A stretch of 64,000 nt of DNA from NCBI RefSeq assembly GCF_030531065.1, contig NZ_JAUNOQ010000010.1, positions 1 through 64,000 on the forward strand, written 5' to 3'. The stretch's first letter is position 1; each line of letters opens with the position of its first letter. The stretch is from Phascolarctobacterium sp. (GTDB lineage Bacteria > Bacillota > Negativicutes > Acidaminococcales > Acidaminococcaceae). Below the pieces are notes generated by a model. The model was given only the letters and a program-made list of their open reading frames with translations, was not told the DNA's origin and ran no database searches. A program made the position numbers and the translations under genes. Below are positions 25,148-33,885 of this stretch, piece by piece.

Positions 25148-25177
25148 TTGAAATATTACCTGCGGCAATGATAGAAT
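25148..25177 (+). promoter_or_regulatory. Promoter of murA
   Basis: TTGAAA (25148-25153), an 18-nt spacer and TAGAAT (25172-25177), about 45 nt before the TTG start. It is the first promoter of the envelope locus. Confidence 0.6.
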
Positions 25178-25225
25178 GTTGCTTACAAGAAATTATTGTA
25201 GCTTCGCACATACAGGAGGATTATT

Positions 25226-26488
25226 TTGGAAAAGTTAATTGTGAAGGGCGGTACTCGTCTTGTTGGTACGGTCAAGACCAGTGGTGCGAAAAACGCTGTG
25301 CTTCCCATTATTGCGGCCTCTATTTTAGGTACGACGCCCAGTCATTTGGACGAGGTGCCTATGCTGGAGGATGTGCATACGATCAGCGAGGTTTTGAGGT
25401 GCCTGGGCTTATCCGTTGCCTGCAACCAGCCCAACTCCCTTGATATAGACAGCAGAACGATTACGGCTTACGAGGCTCCCTATGAGCTGGTGCGCACTAT
25501 GCGCGCCTCCTTTTTGGTAATGGGTTCCTTGCTGGCGCGTATCGGCAAGGCGCGGATTTCCATGCCCGGCGGCTGCGCTATCGGCGCGCGTCCTATCGAT
25601 ATTCATTTGAAGGGCTTCGAAGCTTTGGGCGTGAAGATCGAGCAGGGGCATGGCTATATTGAAGCCAGCGCTCCCAATGGCCTGAAGGGAACGAGCATTT
25701 ATTTCGATTTCCCCAGCGTGGGCGCTACGGAAAATATCTTGATGGCGGCGTCCCTGGCCGAAGGCACCACTATTTTGGAAAATGCGGCGGAGGAGCCGGA
25801 AATTGTGGCTTTGGCTAACTATCTGAATAAGATGGGCGCTAAAATACGCGGCGCGGGTACCGATACTATTCGTATCGAGGGCGTTAAGGAGCTTCACGGC
25901 ACGGATTATACGATTATTCCCGACCGCATTGAAGCGGGGACCTATATGATTGCCGCAGCTATGACCGGCGGCGACGTAGTGGTGGAGAATGTGCTGCCGG
26001 AGCACCAGAAGCCGCTGATTGCCAAGCTGCGCGAGGCAGGCGCATTGGTGGAAGAGGATATCGATAAGGTGCGCGTAGTGGGCAGGCTGCCATTGAAGGC
26101 CGTGTCCGTTAAAACGCTGCCCTATCCTGGCTTCCCCACGGATATGCAGGCGCAGATGATGGCCATGATGGTTATTGCCGAGGGCCGCAGCAAGGTGACG
26201 GAAACAGTTTTTGAGAATCGCTTTATGCATGTGGTGGAGTTGAACCGCATGGGCGCTAATATTTCTACCGAAGGCCGCAGCGCCGTTATCGAGGGACCCC
26301 GCCAGCTGACGGGCTGCGATGTGCGCGCTACCGATCTGCGCGCCGGAGCGGCGATGATTTTGGCAGGTCTGGTGGCCGAGGGAGTTACCCGTATCGGCGA
26401 CCTGCACCATATCGACCGCGGTTATGAGAACATTGTAGAAAAGCTGACAAATCTGGGCGCCGAAATTGAGCGCGTTAATGTGGATTAA
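25226..26488 (+). CDS. murA: UDP-GlcNAc 1-carboxyvinyltransferase
   Basis: The first committed step of peptidoglycan synthesis, transferring enolpyruvate from PEP to UDP-GlcNAc. The 420-residue protein has Lys22-Asn23 in SGAKNAVLP and the fosfomycin-target Cys116 in [11 protein letters not shown]. The start is TTG 25226 after CAGGAGGA, and no ATG fits. It heads the envelope locus, 38 nt before mreB. Confidence 0.95.
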   Translation: MEKLIVKGGTRLVGTVKTSGAKNAVLPIIAASILGTTPSHLDEVPMLEDVHTISEVLRCLGLSVACNQPNSLDIDSRTITAYEAPYELVRTMRASFLVMGSLLARIGKARISMPGGCAIGARPIDIHLKGFEALGVKIEQGHGYIEASAPNGLKGTSIYFDFPSVGATENILMAASLAEGTTILENAAEEPEIVALANYLNKMGAKIRGAGTDTIRIEGVKELHGTDYTIIPDRIEAGTYMIAAAMTGGDVVVENVLPEHQKPLIAKLREAGALVEEDIDKVRVVGRLPLKAVSVKTLPYPGFPTDMQAQMMAMMVIAEGRSKVTETVFENRFMHVVELNRMGANISTEGRSAVIEGPRQLTGCDVRATDLRAGAAMILAGLVAEGVTRIGDLHHIDRGYENIVEKLTNLGAEIERVNVD

Positions 26489-26526
26489 GCTCTGACCGGA
26501 GAGCGGAAAAGGACAGGAGAAAGAAA

Positions 26527-27552
26527 ATGTTTAAAAGTATGGATATAGGCATTGACCTTGGCACGGCTAATATCCTTGTGTTTGTGAAGGGTAAGGGCGT
26601 AGTTTTGAAGGAGCCCAGCGTAGTGGCTATCGATAAGGTGCGCAATAAGGTGCTGGCCGTGGGCGAAGACGCCCGTGAAATGCTGGGACGCGCGCCCGGC
26701 AGCATCGAGGCCATTCGCCCGTTGAAGGAAGGCGTTATCGCCAATTATACTGTGACCCAGAAATTATTAACCTACGTTATCGAAAAGGTGGCGGGAAAAA
26801 GCCTTTTCTTTAAGCCCCGCGTTATGACCTGCGTGCCCATCGGCATTACTTCCGTAGAGAAGCGCGCCGTAATGGAGGCGACTTCCAATGGCGGCGCGGC
26901 TAAAACCTATTTGATCGAAGAGCCTTTGGCCGCCGCTTTAGGCGCAGGCATCGATATTTCCGTGCCGCGCGGCAATATGGTTGTGGATATCGGCGGCGGG
27001 ACTACGGACATAGCCGTTTTGAGCCTGGGCGGTATTGTGGTGGATTCTTCCATCCGCATCGGCGGCGACCATTTTGACGACGCTATCGTGCGCTATGTAA
27101 AAAAGGTGCATAATGTGTCTATCGGCGAGCGTACTGCCGAAGAAATTAAAATGAAGGTGGCTACCGTATCGCCCCATGGGCGCAGCGAGTCCATTACCGT
27201 GCGCGGGCGCGACCTTGTGACCGGCCTGCCTACGACCTTCAGCGTGACCAGCGAGGATTGCCGCCTGGCTTTGGAGGATTCTATCGCTTCCTTAATCGCT
27301 ACGGTGCGCAGCGTATTGGAAAAATGCCCGCCGGAGCTGGCCTCCGATATTGTGGACAACGGTATTTATCTGACCGGCGGCGGCGCGCTGCTGGACGGTC
27401 TGGCAGAGGTGCTGCAGAAGGAAACCGGTATCACCACTCATATTGCCGACGACCCATTGGAGTGCGTAGCCTTAGGTACGGGCAAGGCTTTGGAAAATTT
27501 GGATAAGCTGCACCCCGGTACTGTTTATACCGTTTCTAATCTGGATATTTAA
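26527..27552 (+). CDS. mreB: Rod-shape determining actin homologue
   Basis: A 341-residue MreB/Mbl-type actin-like ATPase that forms membrane-associated filaments guiding wall synthesis. IGIDLGTANILVFVKGKG (phosphate 1) lies near residue 7, VVDIGGGTTDIAVLSLGG (phosphate 2) near residue 157, and YLTGGGALLDGL near residue 277. No mreC/mreD follows, so this copy is of the type placed next to murA in Negativicutes. AGGAGAAAG precedes the ATG. Confidence 0.93.
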   Translation: MFKSMDIGIDLGTANILVFVKGKGVVLKEPSVVAIDKVRNKVLAVGEDAREMLGRAPGSIEAIRPLKEGVIANYTVTQKLLTYVIEKVAGKSLFFKPRVMTCVPIGITSVEKRAVMEATSNGGAAKTYLIEEPLAAALGAGIDISVPRGNMVVDIGGGTTDIAVLSLGGIVVDSSIRIGGDHFDDAIVRYVKKVHNVSIGERTAEEIKMKVATVSPHGRSESITVRGRDLVTGLPTTFSVTSEDCRLALEDSIASLIATVRSVLEKCPPELASDIVDNGIYLTGGGALLDGLAEVLQKETGITTHIADDPLECVALGTGKALENLDKLHPGTVYTVSNLDI

Positions 27553-27590
27553 AGGAAGCTGTCGGCGCCGCAGGGCGCTGTGCGGAAAAA

Positions 27591-27618
27591 GCTCCCCGTA
27601 TTGGGGAGCCTTTCTTTT
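27591..27618 (+). terminator. Intrinsic terminator after mreB
   Basis: GCTCCCC/GGGGAGC stem (27591-27597 with 27603-27609) followed by CTTTCTTTT. Confidence 0.7.
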
Positions 27619-27659
27619 ATTTTTGCGCAGGGCAGCTTTAACAGAGCAGGGAGGCTTAT

Positions 27660-29048
27660 ATGCAAGTGAGAAAGTTTTTCAGCAGCGCTTTGGCCTGCGT
27701 TTTATTAGGATTGGCGTCCCTGGCTTACGCCGCGCCTGTCAATAATTTGCGCACCAGCGTCAGTCCGGCGCGTGTGCGTATTGTACTGGACAGTAAGGAG
27801 CCCATCGCTTATAAGGCGGATAAAAATAATTTACGGCTGGCAATAGAGCTGCCGCAGAGTACGGCGAAGAAGCAACAGCCGAAGCTTAACGACGGCTCTA
27901 TCAAGAGCGTGCGTCTGGAGCCTGCTGGCAAGAGCTCCGCCAGACTGCTTATCGATTTGAAAAAGGACTGCCAATATAAGATTTACCAACTGCAGGATTC
28001 TCACCGTCTGGTGGTGGATATTTTTCGCATCAATATAGTGAAGCAAAGCAAAAAGCTGGCCGAGGGCGTGACCTACAGCTATTTGCAGGACGAGATGAAC
28101 GGACGGCAGATTCAGGCTTATGCGGTAGAGGTAGCGCCGAAGGCTAAATACAGACTGTTGCCCTTTTCGGCGGCAGGAACCTATAACGGACGGGGCTTGG
28201 TTTCGCGACAGGCTGCGAACCAAAAAATGCTGGCGGCTATTAACGCGTCTTATTTTGACAGCGACGGCTGGGTAATCGGTACGATTAAAAATCAGGGCTT
28301 GATGATGGCCATGGACGAGCAGCCCCGCAGCGGCATTATCGTAACGAACGGCGCGACCGACGTGCTGGCCGATATCGGCTATACCGGCAGCCTGCGCCTG
28401 CCCAACGGCAGCGTGCTGCATATTAAGGGCATGAACCGGGCGCATATTGCCGACGATTTAGTGCTGTACAACAGCTATTACGCGCCCACAACTAAAACTA
28501 ACGGCTTTGGCCGCGAGGTGAAGCTGACTGATAATCGCGTCACAGCCGTATCCACTGCGGGCAATATGCCGATTACGCCAGGCAGCGTGATTGTTTCCGG
28601 TCATGGCGTTAATGCTGCGGCTTTGGCTTCCCTGCGCGTAGGCGATAGGGTGGAACTGACGGAAGGCCTTGGCAGCGCCGCCGCCGACGCAGCAGCCACC
28701 GTGGTCAGCGGCGGTCCGCTTTTAGTGGAGCGCGGGCGCGTGAAGGTGCGGGTGCAGGAGGAAAACATTGCCCCCGATATTGCCAAGGGCAAGGCGCCGC
28801 GTACCGCAGTGGGCGTGAAGAAGGACGGCACGCTGCTTTTGGTGGTAGTGGACGGGCGCAATAATAATTCTGCCGGGCTGACGCTGGCGGAGCTTGCCAC
28901 CTATATGCTGCGCCTGGGCGCGCGGGACGCCGTGAATTTTGACGGCGGCGGCAGCAGCGTCATGGCTATTAACGGGCAGGTGGTTAATAAGCCGTCCGAC
29001 GGCAAGGAACGCAGCGTCAGCATTGGCTTGGGATTGTTTACAAAATAG
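27660..29048 (+). CDS. AMIN-like plus phosphodiester glycosidase domain protein
   Basis: A 462-residue exported protein with a signal peptide to about residue 24 (SLAYAAP). Residues 26-125 resemble an AMIN domain, a beta-sandwich that binds peptidoglycan or envelope components (pattern VRIVLDS ... HRLVVDIFRI). Residues about 150-460 form a NAGPA-type phosphodiester glycosidase domain: AINASYFD near 195, APRTAVGVKKDG near 380 and NFDGGGSSVMAING near 425. The natural substrate in bacteria is not settled; a wall-linked phosphodiester sugar is a guess. It sits between mreB and the S55 gene. Confidence 0.82.
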   Translation: MQVRKFFSSALACVLLGLASLAYAAPVNNLRTSVSPARVRIVLDSKEPIAYKADKNNLRLAIELPQSTAKKQQPKLNDGSIKSVRLEPAGKSSARLLIDLKKDCQYKIYQLQDSHRLVVDIFRINIVKQSKKLAEGVTYSYLQDEMNGRQIQAYAVEVAPKAKYRLLPFSAAGTYNGRGLVSRQAANQKMLAAINASYFDSDGWVIGTIKNQGLMMAMDEQPRSGIIVTNGATDVLADIGYTGSLRLPNGSVLHIKGMNRAHIADDLVLYNSYYAPTTKTNGFGREVKLTDNRVTAVSTAGNMPITPGSVIVSGHGVNAAALASLRVGDRVELTEGLGSAAADAAATVVSGGPLLVERGRVKVRVQEENIAPDIAKGKAPRTAVGVKKDGTLLLVVVDGRNNNSAGLTLAELATYMLRLGARDAVNFDGGGSSVMAINGQVVNKPSDGKERSVSIGLGLFTK

Positions 29049-29056
29049 TGAAATGC

Positions 29057-29085
29057 TTGTCAAAAACTGCGGATGGCTGTATAAT
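29057..29085 (+). promoter_or_regulatory. SigA-type promoter of the S55 gene
   Basis: TTGTCA (29057-29062), a 17-nt spacer and TATAAT (29080-29085), giving a leader of about 120 nt. Confidence 0.8.
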
Positions 29086-29127
29086 TAAAGCAGATTATCA
29101 AAGCGTAGCTAATCACTACAGAAGGCA

Positions 29128-29198
29128 AGCGTTGCGGCGCTTAACGCTGGGACGCGTATCAAATACCGGCGAGGTGCATCCCGCCGGTTTTGCGGTAT
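29128..29198 (+). other. Structured 5' leader of the S55 gene
   Basis: The leader folds into AGCGTT/AACGCT (29128-29148) and a 7-bp GC-rich stem ACCGGCG/CGCCGGT (29165-29188) followed by TTTTGC. ATACCG (29163-29168) could instead pair with CGGTAT (29193-29198) just before the ribosome site. This looks like attenuation or translation control, but no known riboswitch fits. Confidence 0.4.
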
Positions 29199-29210
29199 AT
29201 AGGAGTTTAT

Positions 29211-30872
29211 ATGAAGATTTTTGTGATAGCCTTACTGCTGTGCTGCCAGATGCTGGCGGCAGCGGCTGCCAATGTTCCCCTGATGCCCGTGCGCGATTTG
29301 CGGCCGGGAATGCAGGGCGTGGGCAAAACCGTTATCAGCGGCGATACTATTGAAGATTTTAACGTGGAAATTTTGGGCGTCAGCGGCAGCGAAGCCGCAG
29401 GCTACAGTATTTTTGCGCGCCTTTATGGCGACTTAATTGAAAAGACCGGCGGCGTAGCTCAGGGGATGAGCGGCAGCCCCGTGTATGTTGACGGGCGTTT
29501 AGTAGGCGCGGTGGCTTTTGGCCGCACCTTTAACGACCCTCATTATTGTTTTTTGACGCCTATCGGCAGTATGCTGCCTTTGCTGGATAAGCCGCGTCCG
29601 CTGCCTGCGAGCTGGCTGCCTGCGGGTACGTCGCTTTTAGCGGGCGGCTTTACGGATTACGGTCTGGCATATTTGCAGGAAAAGCTTAAACCCTTGGGGA
29701 TGGACGCTGTTGGCAGCGGCGGTACGAGTGCCGTTGCTTCGGGAGCTTTGCAGCCGGGCAGCGCGGTGGGGGCTTCGCTTATGCAGGGCGATTTGACCCT
29801 TGGCGCTATGGGAACCGTTACCTGGACGGACGACTCCGGACGGGTGCTGGCTTTCGGGCATCCCTTTATGCAGCGGGGCGACAGCAATTTCTTTATGAAC
29901 AAGGTTTGGGTGCTGGGCGTAGTGCCTAATATGCAGAGCAGCTATAAGGTGGGTAATATGGGCGAGGCTGTGGGCAGCTTTACCCAGGACCGCGCCAGCG
30001 GTATTGGCGGTAAGCAGGGAGCGCAGCCCAAAACGATACCCTTATTCGTTACGGTCAACGACAGCAGCCGCGGCCAGGGGACCAGCGTTCGCGTGCGGCT
30101 GGTGGAGGATGAAATGCTGGTGCCCACCATTGTGGACGCCGCCGTTATCAATACGCTGAGCAAGGCTGTGGACCGCAACGGCGGCGGTACGGCTAAGCTG
30201 CATTTCAGCATTACAGGCGTGGACAGTAAGAAGCAGATGTTGCGCATCGACAGGGAAAACATGTTTTATTCTAGCGATTCGCTGCTAAAAAATGTGAATG
30301 TGGAGCTGACGGAAGCGGTCACTATTTTAATGCAGAATAAATTTGAGCCGGTAAATATTTACGGCATTACCGTGGAAGCCGAGGTCAGCGACCAGGTGCA
30401 GGTGGCCGAAATCCAGAGCGTGAGGGCTGCCAATAAAAACGTAAAGCCCGGCGATAAAGCTGCTGTTGAGGTGGTAATGAAGCCTTACCGCGGCGCAGAA
30501 TTTACCAAAACGGTATATTTTAAGGTGCCCAAGGATCATCCGGGCGGCCGTTTAGCGCTGAATGTGCGCGGCGGCAGCAGCATGGCCTGGGTTATGAACC
30601 TTCTGCGCAAACAGCAGGAGGAGGGCGTGCCCGCGGCGCAGCAGAAGAAGGAAAAGCGCCGTACCTTAGGCGATTTTGTCAAGAGCGTCAATAACGCCGA
30701 TAAAAATAACGAGCTGATTATCGACGTCGCCACCGGCCAGATGAACCCCGAAATGATGCAGAACGACGCGGGGCTGGCCGGGCTGTTGCAGGGATCGCCC
30801 TTTAAGCAGAAATATCCCTTTGATTTTATCATTGACGGCGAAGAGGAGATTGTTTTAGAGGTAAGTAAATAA
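29211..30872 (+). CDS. SpoIVB-like S55 peptidase-domain protein
   Basis: A 553-residue exported protein with a signal peptide to about residue 20 (MLAAAAA). Residues 25-125 contain GVAQGMSGSPVYVDGRLVGA, the serine motif of S55 (SpoIVB) peptidases, with Ser87 as likely nucleophile. RVLAFGHPFMQRGD with His217 follows later, the reverse of the sporulation SpoIVB order. The C-terminal half is a long beta-rich region plus a charged helical segment. ATG 29211 follows TAGGAG and gives a clean signal peptide; in-frame 29190 does not. No sporulation gene is nearby, so an envelope role is more likely. Confidence 0.75.
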   Translation: MKIFVIALLLCCQMLAAAAANVPLMPVRDLRPGMQGVGKTVISGDTIEDFNVEILGVSGSEAAGYSIFARLYGDLIEKTGGVAQGMSGSPVYVDGRLVGAVAFGRTFNDPHYCFLTPIGSMLPLLDKPRPLPASWLPAGTSLLAGGFTDYGLAYLQEKLKPLGMDAVGSGGTSAVASGALQPGSAVGASLMQGDLTLGAMGTVTWTDDSGRVLAFGHPFMQRGDSNFFMNKVWVLGVVPNMQSSYKVGNMGEAVGSFTQDRASGIGGKQGAQPKTIPLFVTVNDSSRGQGTSVRVRLVEDEMLVPTIVDAAVINTLSKAVDRNGGGTAKLHFSITGVDSKKQMLRIDRENMFYSSDSLLKNVNVELTEAVTILMQNKFEPVNIYGITVEAEVSDQVQVAEIQSVRAANKNVKPGDKAAVEVVMKPYRGAEFTKTVYFKVPKDHPGGRLALNVRGGSSMAWVMNLLRKQQEEGVPAAQQKKEKRRTLGDFVKSVNNADKNNELIIDVATGQMNPEMMQNDAGLAGLLQGSPFKQKYPFDFIIDGEEEIVLEVSK

Positions 30873-30951
30873 AATTTTCTCTGTGCCATATAAATGTCAT
30901 ATTTTTTTAGTATAATTAGTATAACAAAAGCGGAAGTAGAAGGTTACGCAT

Positions 30952-31722
30952 ATGCTGCAAGCAATTTGTAGAGCTCTGGGTAAACGAATATTGGATTTTT
31001 GCGCTGCCAGCGGCAGGCTGACGCTGCTTTTTATAGCGACCCTGCGCCGGTTAAAGGACGCGGATATGAAAGAGGTAGTGAGGCAGATGGCTCTTTTGGG
31101 AGCCGATTCCCTGCCCATTGTGCTGATGACCATTATGTGTACGGGCATGGTGTTTTCCGTGCAGACGGCTAAAGAGTTTGTGCGCTTAGGCGCCGCTTCC
31201 ACCGTAGGCGGCATCGTTGCCATCGCTATGGCCCGCGAGCTGGTGCCAGTTTTAGTTGGCGTCGTCGTGGCGGGGCGCATTGGCGCAGCCATTGCGGCGG
31301 AGCTGGGCACAATGAAGGTTACGGAGCAGATAGACGCTTTGCGCGTTATGGCGGCTAATCCTATAAGCTTTTTGGTGGTGCCGCGCTTTTTGGCCGTGGT
31401 GCTGATGATGCCGGTATTGGTTATCTTCGCCAATTTTATCGGCAATATCGGCGGCTGGATTGTGGCTCACTATTATGCGGGCATCGGTACCTTTACTTAT
31501 GAAAACTCTATCAGGACGCTGGCGGAATTTTACGACGTGTTCGGCGGCATGGTTAAAAGCTGCTTCTTCGGCGCGATTATCGCCATCGTGGGCTGTTACA
31601 AAGGGCTCAACGCGCCCAACGGCGCGGAGGGCGTAGGCCTGGCGACCACGGCGTCCGTAGTGCTTTCCATCATTTTGATTTTTATTTTCAATTATTTCTT
31701 ATCCATCGTGATTTATGTATAA
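30952..31722 (+). CDS. mlaE: Mla phospholipid transport permease
   Basis: A 256-residue MlaE/YrbE-family inner-membrane permease with about six hydrophobic segments. The conserved loop AGRIGAAIAAELGTMKVTEQ lies near residue 105. Partnered with MlaF and MlaD, it moves phospholipids between inner and outer membrane. A TATAAT at 30911 lies upstream, but no good -35 box was found. It is 12 nt before mlaF. Confidence 0.93.
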   Translation: MLQAICRALGKRILDFCAASGRLTLLFIATLRRLKDADMKEVVRQMALLGADSLPIVLMTIMCTGMVFSVQTAKEFVRLGAASTVGGIVAIAMARELVPVLVGVVVAGRIGAAIAAELGTMKVTEQIDALRVMAANPISFLVVPRFLAVVLMMPVLVIFANFIGNIGGWIVAHYYAGIGTFTYENSIRTLAEFYDVFGGMVKSCFFGAIIAIVGCYKGLNAPNGAEGVGLATTASVVLSIILIFIFNYFLSIVIYV

Positions 31723-31734
31723 GGAGTTGGCGCT

Positions 31735-32508
31735 GTGCAGAATGAAGAACCGATGATTAAAATTCGCCAACTGAAAATTGCTTTTGGGGACAAGGTCGTC
31801 CTCGATAATATGGATTTGGACGTTTATGCCGGAGAAACGCTGGCCATCATAGGCCCCTCCGGTACCGGTAAAAGCACGGTTATCAAGGTGCTGACGGGGC
31901 TGCTGTCTCCTAATAGCGGCAGCGTAGTTATCGACGGGCAGGAAACCAGCGGTTTTGACGAGGAGCAATGGGACGCGCTGCGCAAGCGTATGGGCGTTGT
32001 CTTTCAATATTCCGCGCTGTTCGATTTTCTTAATGTAGGCGATAATGTGGCGTTCGGGCTGCGGCGGCAGCTGCGCCTGCCGGAAGAAGAAATAGCTAAG
32101 CGGGTGAGCGAGCTTTTGCAGATGGTGGGCATGCCGGATACGCAAAGGCTGCTGCCGTCGGAATTATCCGGCGGTATGAAAAAGCGCGTGGGCCTGGCGC
32201 GGGCGCTGGCGGTGGAGCCGCAGATAGTTCTTTACGACGAGCCCACGTCGGGACTGGACCCGGTAATGACCATGACCATCAGCAGGCTGATACGCAAGAC
32301 GCAGCGGCAGCTGGGGGTGACGTCGGTTTTAGTGACGCACGATATGGCTTCGGCTTATTCGGCGGCCGACCGCATAGCTATGCTTTACAAGGGCAGGATA
32401 GTGCAGCTTGGCACAGTGGATGAGATTAAAAACAGCAGTAATCCGGTTGTGCATGCCTTTATTAATGGACTGGAACGGAAAGAGGAGGATATAGATGGGC
32501 AGCAGTGA
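31735..32508 (+). CDS. mlaF: Mla phospholipid transport ATPase
   Basis: A 257-residue ABC ATPase with Walker A GPSGTGKSTVIK near residue 42, signature LSGGMKKRVGLARAL near 143 and Walker B VLYDEPTSGLDP near 165. GTG 31735 after AAGGAG is taken; ATG 31753 is possible. It overlaps mlaD by 14 nt. The EFD order is that of Mla systems without mlaB/mlaC. Confidence 0.92.
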   Translation: MQNEEPMIKIRQLKIAFGDKVVLDNMDLDVYAGETLAIIGPSGTGKSTVIKVLTGLLSPNSGSVVIDGQETSGFDEEQWDALRKRMGVVFQYSALFDFLNVGDNVAFGLRRQLRLPEEEIAKRVSELLQMVGMPDTQRLLPSELSGGMKKRVGLARALAVEPQIVLYDEPTSGLDPVMTMTISRLIRKTQRQLGVTSVLVTHDMASAYSAADRIAMLYKGRIVQLGTVDEIKNSSNPVVHAFINGLERKEEDIDGQQ

Positions 32509-33763
32509 GGTTAAAGTAGGCGCATTCGCCTTAGGCGGCGCAGTGGTGCTGGCAGGCATCATTACCTTTATGGGAGCGTTTTCCTTCGGCAAAAAGGGCT
32601 ATGAGCTGCGCATCGATTATCCGCAGGTCAGCGGCCTGATGCCCGGCCATGTAGTGCGTTATGCCGGCGTACAGGTGGGCACGGTAAAGGAACTGAAGGT
32701 AGCGCCCGATAAGGTTGAGGTTATTGCTGAAATAGACGATAATATTAAAATTCCCCAAGGCTCCGTATTCAGCATCGCTGCGGACGGCATCATGGGCGAA
32801 AAATACGTGAACGTAGCGCCGCCGCTCAAAATGGGGCAGGGCTTTATTACCGAAGGCAGTACGATTAAGGGCGTACCCGGCGGCGGTATGGACGAGTTCT
32901 TCGCTAATTCCGGCGATTTGGTTACTCGTTTGGAAAATATCGCCGGCGCGTTTGAAAACATCTTCGGCGACAAGGAAGTACAGGAGTCCATGAAGGACGG
33001 CTTTAAAAATATGCGTGATATCAGCGAGAATATGAATACCTTTACTAAGGTAATGGCCGACGTCGCTGTGGCCAACCAGCAGGATATCAGCCGCATGATA
33101 CAGCAGATGAGCGAGTTGAGCCAGCATATGAACGGCACGGTATCGCATATTGAAAGTATTATGGACGGCGTGGATAATAACGGGCAGACCGGGCGTAACA
33201 TCGCTGCGATTGTCGCTAATATAGAGCAGACCAGCGAACGCATGGAAAACATTGTGCAGATGCTGGAATCAGTTGCGCAGGATCCGGTGACGCAGCAGTC
33301 CTTAAAAGATACGTTGGTTAATGTTAAGGAAACCAGCGCTAAAGCCAATAAAATTTTAGGCACGCTGACGGAAGCCAAGATTTCGGCGGATGCCGGTTAT
33401 GCCGCCAAGGGCGGCGACTGGCGCGGCAATTTGGGCGTAACGCTGCGGCCCGGCAACGAAGCCTTCGTTTATATGGGCGGTTACGATATCGGCGAAGCCA
33501 ATAAGTTCGACTTTATCGTCGGGCGGCAGCTGGGCAACGCTGGCGTCAGCATGGGAGCTATGCAGGGCGAGTTCGGCGTGGGCTTGAGCTACGACGTGGG
33601 CCGCGATTTTAAGCTGTATTCCCAGCTCTATGATTTTGACGACGCTAAGGTGCGCGTGGGCGGCGAGCTGCGCCTGACCGACAGCTTTTCCCTGTACGGC
33701 GAGACCATGGATGTGCGCGGCAGCAAGCGCGATACCTATATGGGCGTAAGAACTTATTTTTAA
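32495..33763 (+). CDS. mlaD: MlaD with C-terminal barrel-like domain
   Basis: A 422-residue protein, more than twice the length of E. coli MlaD. An N-terminal helix anchors it (residues 8-30). An MCE domain follows (about 35-115, YPQVSGLMPGHVVRYAGVQVG), then a long helical region (about 130-295). From about 305 to the end come alternating beta-strand repeats typical of an outer-membrane barrel, closing with a terminal Phe. A MlaD-barrel fusion forming a transenvelope bridge is known from the Negativicute Veillonella parvula; this is probably the same arrangement. MlaC and MlaA would then be unnecessary. Confidence 0.88.
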   Translation: MGSSEVKVGAFALGGAVVLAGIITFMGAFSFGKKGYELRIDYPQVSGLMPGHVVRYAGVQVGTVKELKVAPDKVEVIAEIDDNIKIPQGSVFSIAADGIMGEKYVNVAPPLKMGQGFITEGSTIKGVPGGGMDEFFANSGDLVTRLENIAGAFENIFGDKEVQESMKDGFKNMRDISENMNTFTKVMADVAVANQQDISRMIQQMSELSQHMNGTVSHIESIMDGVDNNGQTGRNIAAIVANIEQTSERMENIVQMLESVAQDPVTQQSLKDTLVNVKETSAKANKILGTLTEAKISADAGYAAKGGDWRGNLGVTLRPGNEAFVYMGGYDIGEANKFDFIVGRQLGNAGVSMGAMQGEFGVGLSYDVGRDFKLYSQLYDFDDAKVRVGGELRLTDSFSLYGETMDVRGSKRDTYMGVRTYF

Positions 33764-33811
33764 GCTTGCAGCGGTAGAGGCGCATACTGTGGAGGTTTAC
33801 AGAAATTTCAT

Positions 33812-33840
33812 TTGACATTTTAAAAGAAAAAAAATATAAT
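33812..33840 (+). promoter_or_regulatory. SigA-type promoter of tolC
   Basis: Consensus TTGACA (33812-33817), a 17-nt spacer and consensus TATAAT (33835-33840), the strongest promoter match in the window. Confidence 0.9.
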
Positions 33841-33849
33841 TTCTTTATA

Positions 33850-33865
33850 CTGACTGATTAGTCAG
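33850..33865. promoter_or_regulatory. Putative operator at the tolC transcription start
   Basis: CTGACT-GATT-AGTCAG, a perfect 6-bp inverted repeat, begins 10 nt after the -10 box and spans the expected start site. Its shape resembles TetR/AcrR-type efflux operators. No such regulator gene is in the window. Confidence 0.55.
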
Positions 33866-33885
33866 AATGAAATGGAGGTTTATCG

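Noticed and set aside
29111-29160. Possible c-di-GMP-I (GEMM) riboswitch in the S55 leader, from an ACAG...GGCAA run and GGGACGC
   Set aside because: The AAAGCC segment and the matching helix that should follow GGGACGC are missing, and the second hairpin does not fit the GEMM fold. The similarity is short enough to be chance.
29211-30872. Sporulation protease SpoIVB
   Set aside because: No sporulation genes lie nearby, the motif order differs, and the protein has a cleavable-looking signal and long C-terminal extension, so only the domain name is used.
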